NCBI GenBank assembly: GCA_024275775.1 | Contig: JAJRYM010000201.1 | Coordinates: 1-7,530 of the forward strand | Source: Nitrospirota bacterium | GTDB lineage: Bacteria > Nitrospinota_A > UBA7883 > JACRGQ01 | Direction: 5' to 3' | DNA length: 7,530 bases | Shown here: positions 5,775-7,530 of the stretch, piece after piece | How the letters are laid out: each line of letters opens with the position of its first letter | How positions within the stretch are numbered: the stretch's first letter is position 1 | Position numbers and translations under genes: made by a program | Notes under the pieces: generated by a model | The model's database searches: none | What the model saw: the letters and a program-made list of their open reading frames with translations, nothing else | What the model was told of the DNA's origin: nothing

Positions 5775-7530
5775 ATGGGTCTCAACATCACCCAAAAAAT
5801 AATCAAGAAACATCTCGTTGAAGGGGAAATGATCGCAGGCAAACCGATTGCCATTAAAATCGACCAGACCCTCACACAGGACGCCACGGGAACAATGGCC
5901 TATTTGCAGTTGGAGGCGATGGGTATTCCGCGCGTTAAAACCAAACTCTCGGTAAGTTACGTGGATCACAACACGCTCCAGACCGATTTCCGAAATATGG
6001 ACGACCATATCTATCTCCAGACCGTGGCGGCCAAATACGGAATCCATTTTTCAAGGCCGGGCAACGGAATCTGCCATCAGGTGCACCTTGAAAGATTCGG
6101 CGCTCCGGGGCAGACTCTTCTGGGTTCCGACAGTCACACGCCGACCCAGGGCGGAATCGGCATGTTGGCCATCGGGGCCGGCGGGCTGGACGTATCGCTC
6201 GCCATGGCCGGCAAACCTTTTTATCTGAATATGCCTTTCGTGCATAACATCAGGCTTGAAGGAAAACTCCAGCAGTGGGTAAGCGGCAAGGACGTTATTC
6301 TTGAAGTTCTCCGTATTCTCACCGTAAAGGGCGGCGTGGGCAAAGTGATGGAATACTCTGGGCCGGGCGTAAAATCACTTTCGGTGCCGGAAAGGGCAAC
6401 CATTACCAATATGGGCGCGGAACTCGGAGCCACTACATCCCTCTTCCCATCCGATGAACAGACGAAAAAATATCTTGCCGCCCAAAAGCGCGGAAAAAAC
6501 TGGGTGAAGCTGGAGCCGGACGCAAACGCAACCTACGACGCTGTAACGGTAATAGACCTAAGCAAGCTTGAGCCTATGATCGCCAAGCCTCACAACCCGG
6601 ATAACGTAGCGAAGGTAAAATCCCTTCGGGGCGTAAAAGTAAATCAGGTGGCCGTAGGCTCCTGCACCAACTCGTCCTACCGGGATCTTATGACCGTAGC
6701 AAAAATGCTGAAAGGGAAAACAATCCACCCCGACGTCTCGATGGCGATTTCACCCGGCTCCAAGCAGGTTTTTGAAATGATAAGCAAAAACGGCGCTTTA
6801 ACGGATATGCTGGACGCCGGCGCGAGAATACTGGAATCGGCTTGCGGGCCGTGTATCGGCATGGGGTTCGCGCCCAGGTCGGGAGGGGTGAGCGTGCGTT
6901 CTTTCAATCGAAACTTTACCGGCAGGTCCGGCACCAAAGACGCGAAGGTATATCTCTCGTCGCCGGAAACGGCGGTAGCCTGCGCCCTCACCGGCAAAAT
7001 AACCGACCCGCGAAAGCTGGGAACCCGCCAGCCTAAAATAGCTTGGCCGAAAACCTTCCTTGTCAACGACAACATGATAATAAAACCGACAAGAAAAAAG
7101 GTGGAAGTCGTTCGCGGGCCGAACATCAAACCGCTTCCCGTTAAGGAAAAGCTCAGCAAAAAAGTTGCGGGAGAGGTTCTGCTTAAAACCGGCGACAACA
7201 TAACCACCGACCACATAATGCCGGCCGGAGCGAGGGTTCTTCCATTCCGCTCGAACGTGCCTGCCATTTCGGAGTTTGTTTTCGAGGTAATCGATCCCAC
7301 TTTCCCGGAAAGAGCCAAAAAGGCTAAAGGCGGGCTCGTCGTCGGCGGGCACAACTACGGCCAGGGCTCATCGCGCGAACATGCCGCTCTCGCCCCGATG
7401 TATCTAGGCGTTAGGGCGGTGGTAGTTAAATCGTTCGCGAGAATCCACAAGGCGAATCTTGTGAATTTCGGAATCGTTCCTCTAACATTCGTCAACGAGA
7501 AGGATTACGACAAAATCAAGCAGGGGGACA
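5775..7530 (+). CDS. Aconitate hydratase, Aquifex-type (3' end outside window)
   Basis: 585 codons are visible and the frame is still open at the window end. The family is about 640-650 residues, so some 60 are probably missing. The enzyme interconverts citrate and isocitrate through cis-aconitate in the cytosolic TCA cycle. The [4Fe-4S] ligands are C297 (GSCTNSS), C357 and C360 (ACGPCIG). Other active-site matches to classical aconitase are D64-H65 in YVDHN, H101, D119-S120-H121 in GSDSHTP, R379 and R384 in NRNFTGR, and S532-S533-R534 in GQGSSREHA of the swivel domain. The swivel domain opens with GDNITTDHIMPAG. The compact length and N-terminus (MGLNITQKIIKKHLVEG) differ from AcnA and AcnB and fit TIGR01342-like putative aconitases. 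Homology to isopropylmalate or homoaconitate dehydratases is possible, but those are usually split into two subunits. A strong GGAGG precedes the ATG. Confidence 0.94.
   Translation, partial: MGLNITQKIIKKHLVEGEMIAGKPIAIKIDQTLTQDATGTMAYLQLEAMGIPRVKTKLSVSYVDHNTLQTDFRNMDDHIYLQTVAAKYGIHFSRPGNGICHQVHLERFGAPGQTLLGSDSHTPTQGGIGMLAIGAGGLDVSLAMAGKPFYLNMPFVHNIRLEGKLQQWVSGKDVILEVLRILTVKGGVGKVMEYSGPGVKSLSVPERATITNMGAELGATTSLFPSDEQTKKYLAAQKRGKNWVKLEPDANATYDAVTVIDLSKLEPMIAKPHNPDNVAKVKSLRGVKVNQVAVGSCTNSSYRDLMTVAKMLKGKTIHPDVSMAISPGSKQVFEMISKNGALTDMLDAGARILESACGPCIGMGFAPRSGGVSVRSFNRNFTGRSGTKDAKVYLSSPETAVACALTGKITDPRKLGTRQPKIAWPKTFLVNDNMIIKPTRKKVEVVRGPNIKPLPVKEKLSKKVAGEVLLKTGDNITTDHIMPAGARVLPFRSNVPAISEFVFEVIDPTFPERAKKAKGGLVVGGHNYGQGSSREHAALAPMYLGVRAVVVKSFARIHKANLVNFGIVPLTFVNEKDYDKIKQGD

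Noticed and set aside
6677..7354. 225-codon minus-strand frame
   Set aside because: It is antisense to aconitase, which has an unbroken frame with catalytic residues throughout. The antisense product is low-complexity and unlike any family I recognise.

Overview
The window looks like a compact bacterial chromosome segment of intermediate G+C. No rRNA, tRNA, mobile element or CRISPR array was seen. The taxon cannot be fixed from sequence alone. The best clue is the aconitase at the right end, which resembles the Aquifex-type putative aconitate hydratases (TIGR01342-like). From memory these occur in Aquifex, delta-proteobacterial lineages and related phyla. The MsbA-like ABC half-transporter and the membrane TPR glycosyltransferase-like protein would suit a Gram-negative-type cell. 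A lineage in or near the former Deltaproteobacteria, Nitrospirota or Nitrospinota is a reasonable inference but is not proven.

Layout, left to right: (1) 2-592 (+) is the 3' end of an ABC exporter ATPase. (2) 615-2273 (-) is a TMTC/GT-C-like multi-spanning membrane protein with C-terminal TPRs, convergent with the ABC gene. (3) 2324-2527 (+) is a stand-alone 67-residue BFD-like [2Fe-2S] protein, divergent from gene 2 across only 50 bp. (4) 2524-4251 (-) is an M3-family oligoendopeptidase whose stop codon overlaps that of gene 3 in a shared TTAA. (5) 4367-5098 (+) is a ComF-family phosphoribosyltransferase with a TTG start, divergent from gene 4. (6) 5153-5632 (+) is a RimI-like GNAT acetyltransferase, probably in one unit with comF. 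(7) 5775-7530 (+) is aconitase, cut by the window end.

The genes are mostly single-gene units on alternating strands, and no obvious pathway links them. They are housekeeping functions: export, peptide turnover, iron-sulfur handling, protein acetylation and the TCA cycle.

The most interesting signal is in the gene starts. Three genes (TPR protein, BFD protein, peptidase) each have a hexamer matching the sigma70 -10 consensus at 5 of 6 bases, placed exactly 7 nt before the ATG, and none has a usable Shine-Dalgarno. This is the architecture of leaderless mRNAs. comF and aconitase instead have clear Shine-Dalgarno sequences, so the organism may mix leaderless and leadered initiation. The 50-bp divergent region between genes 2 and 3 also carries an 18-bp dyad between the two -10 elements.
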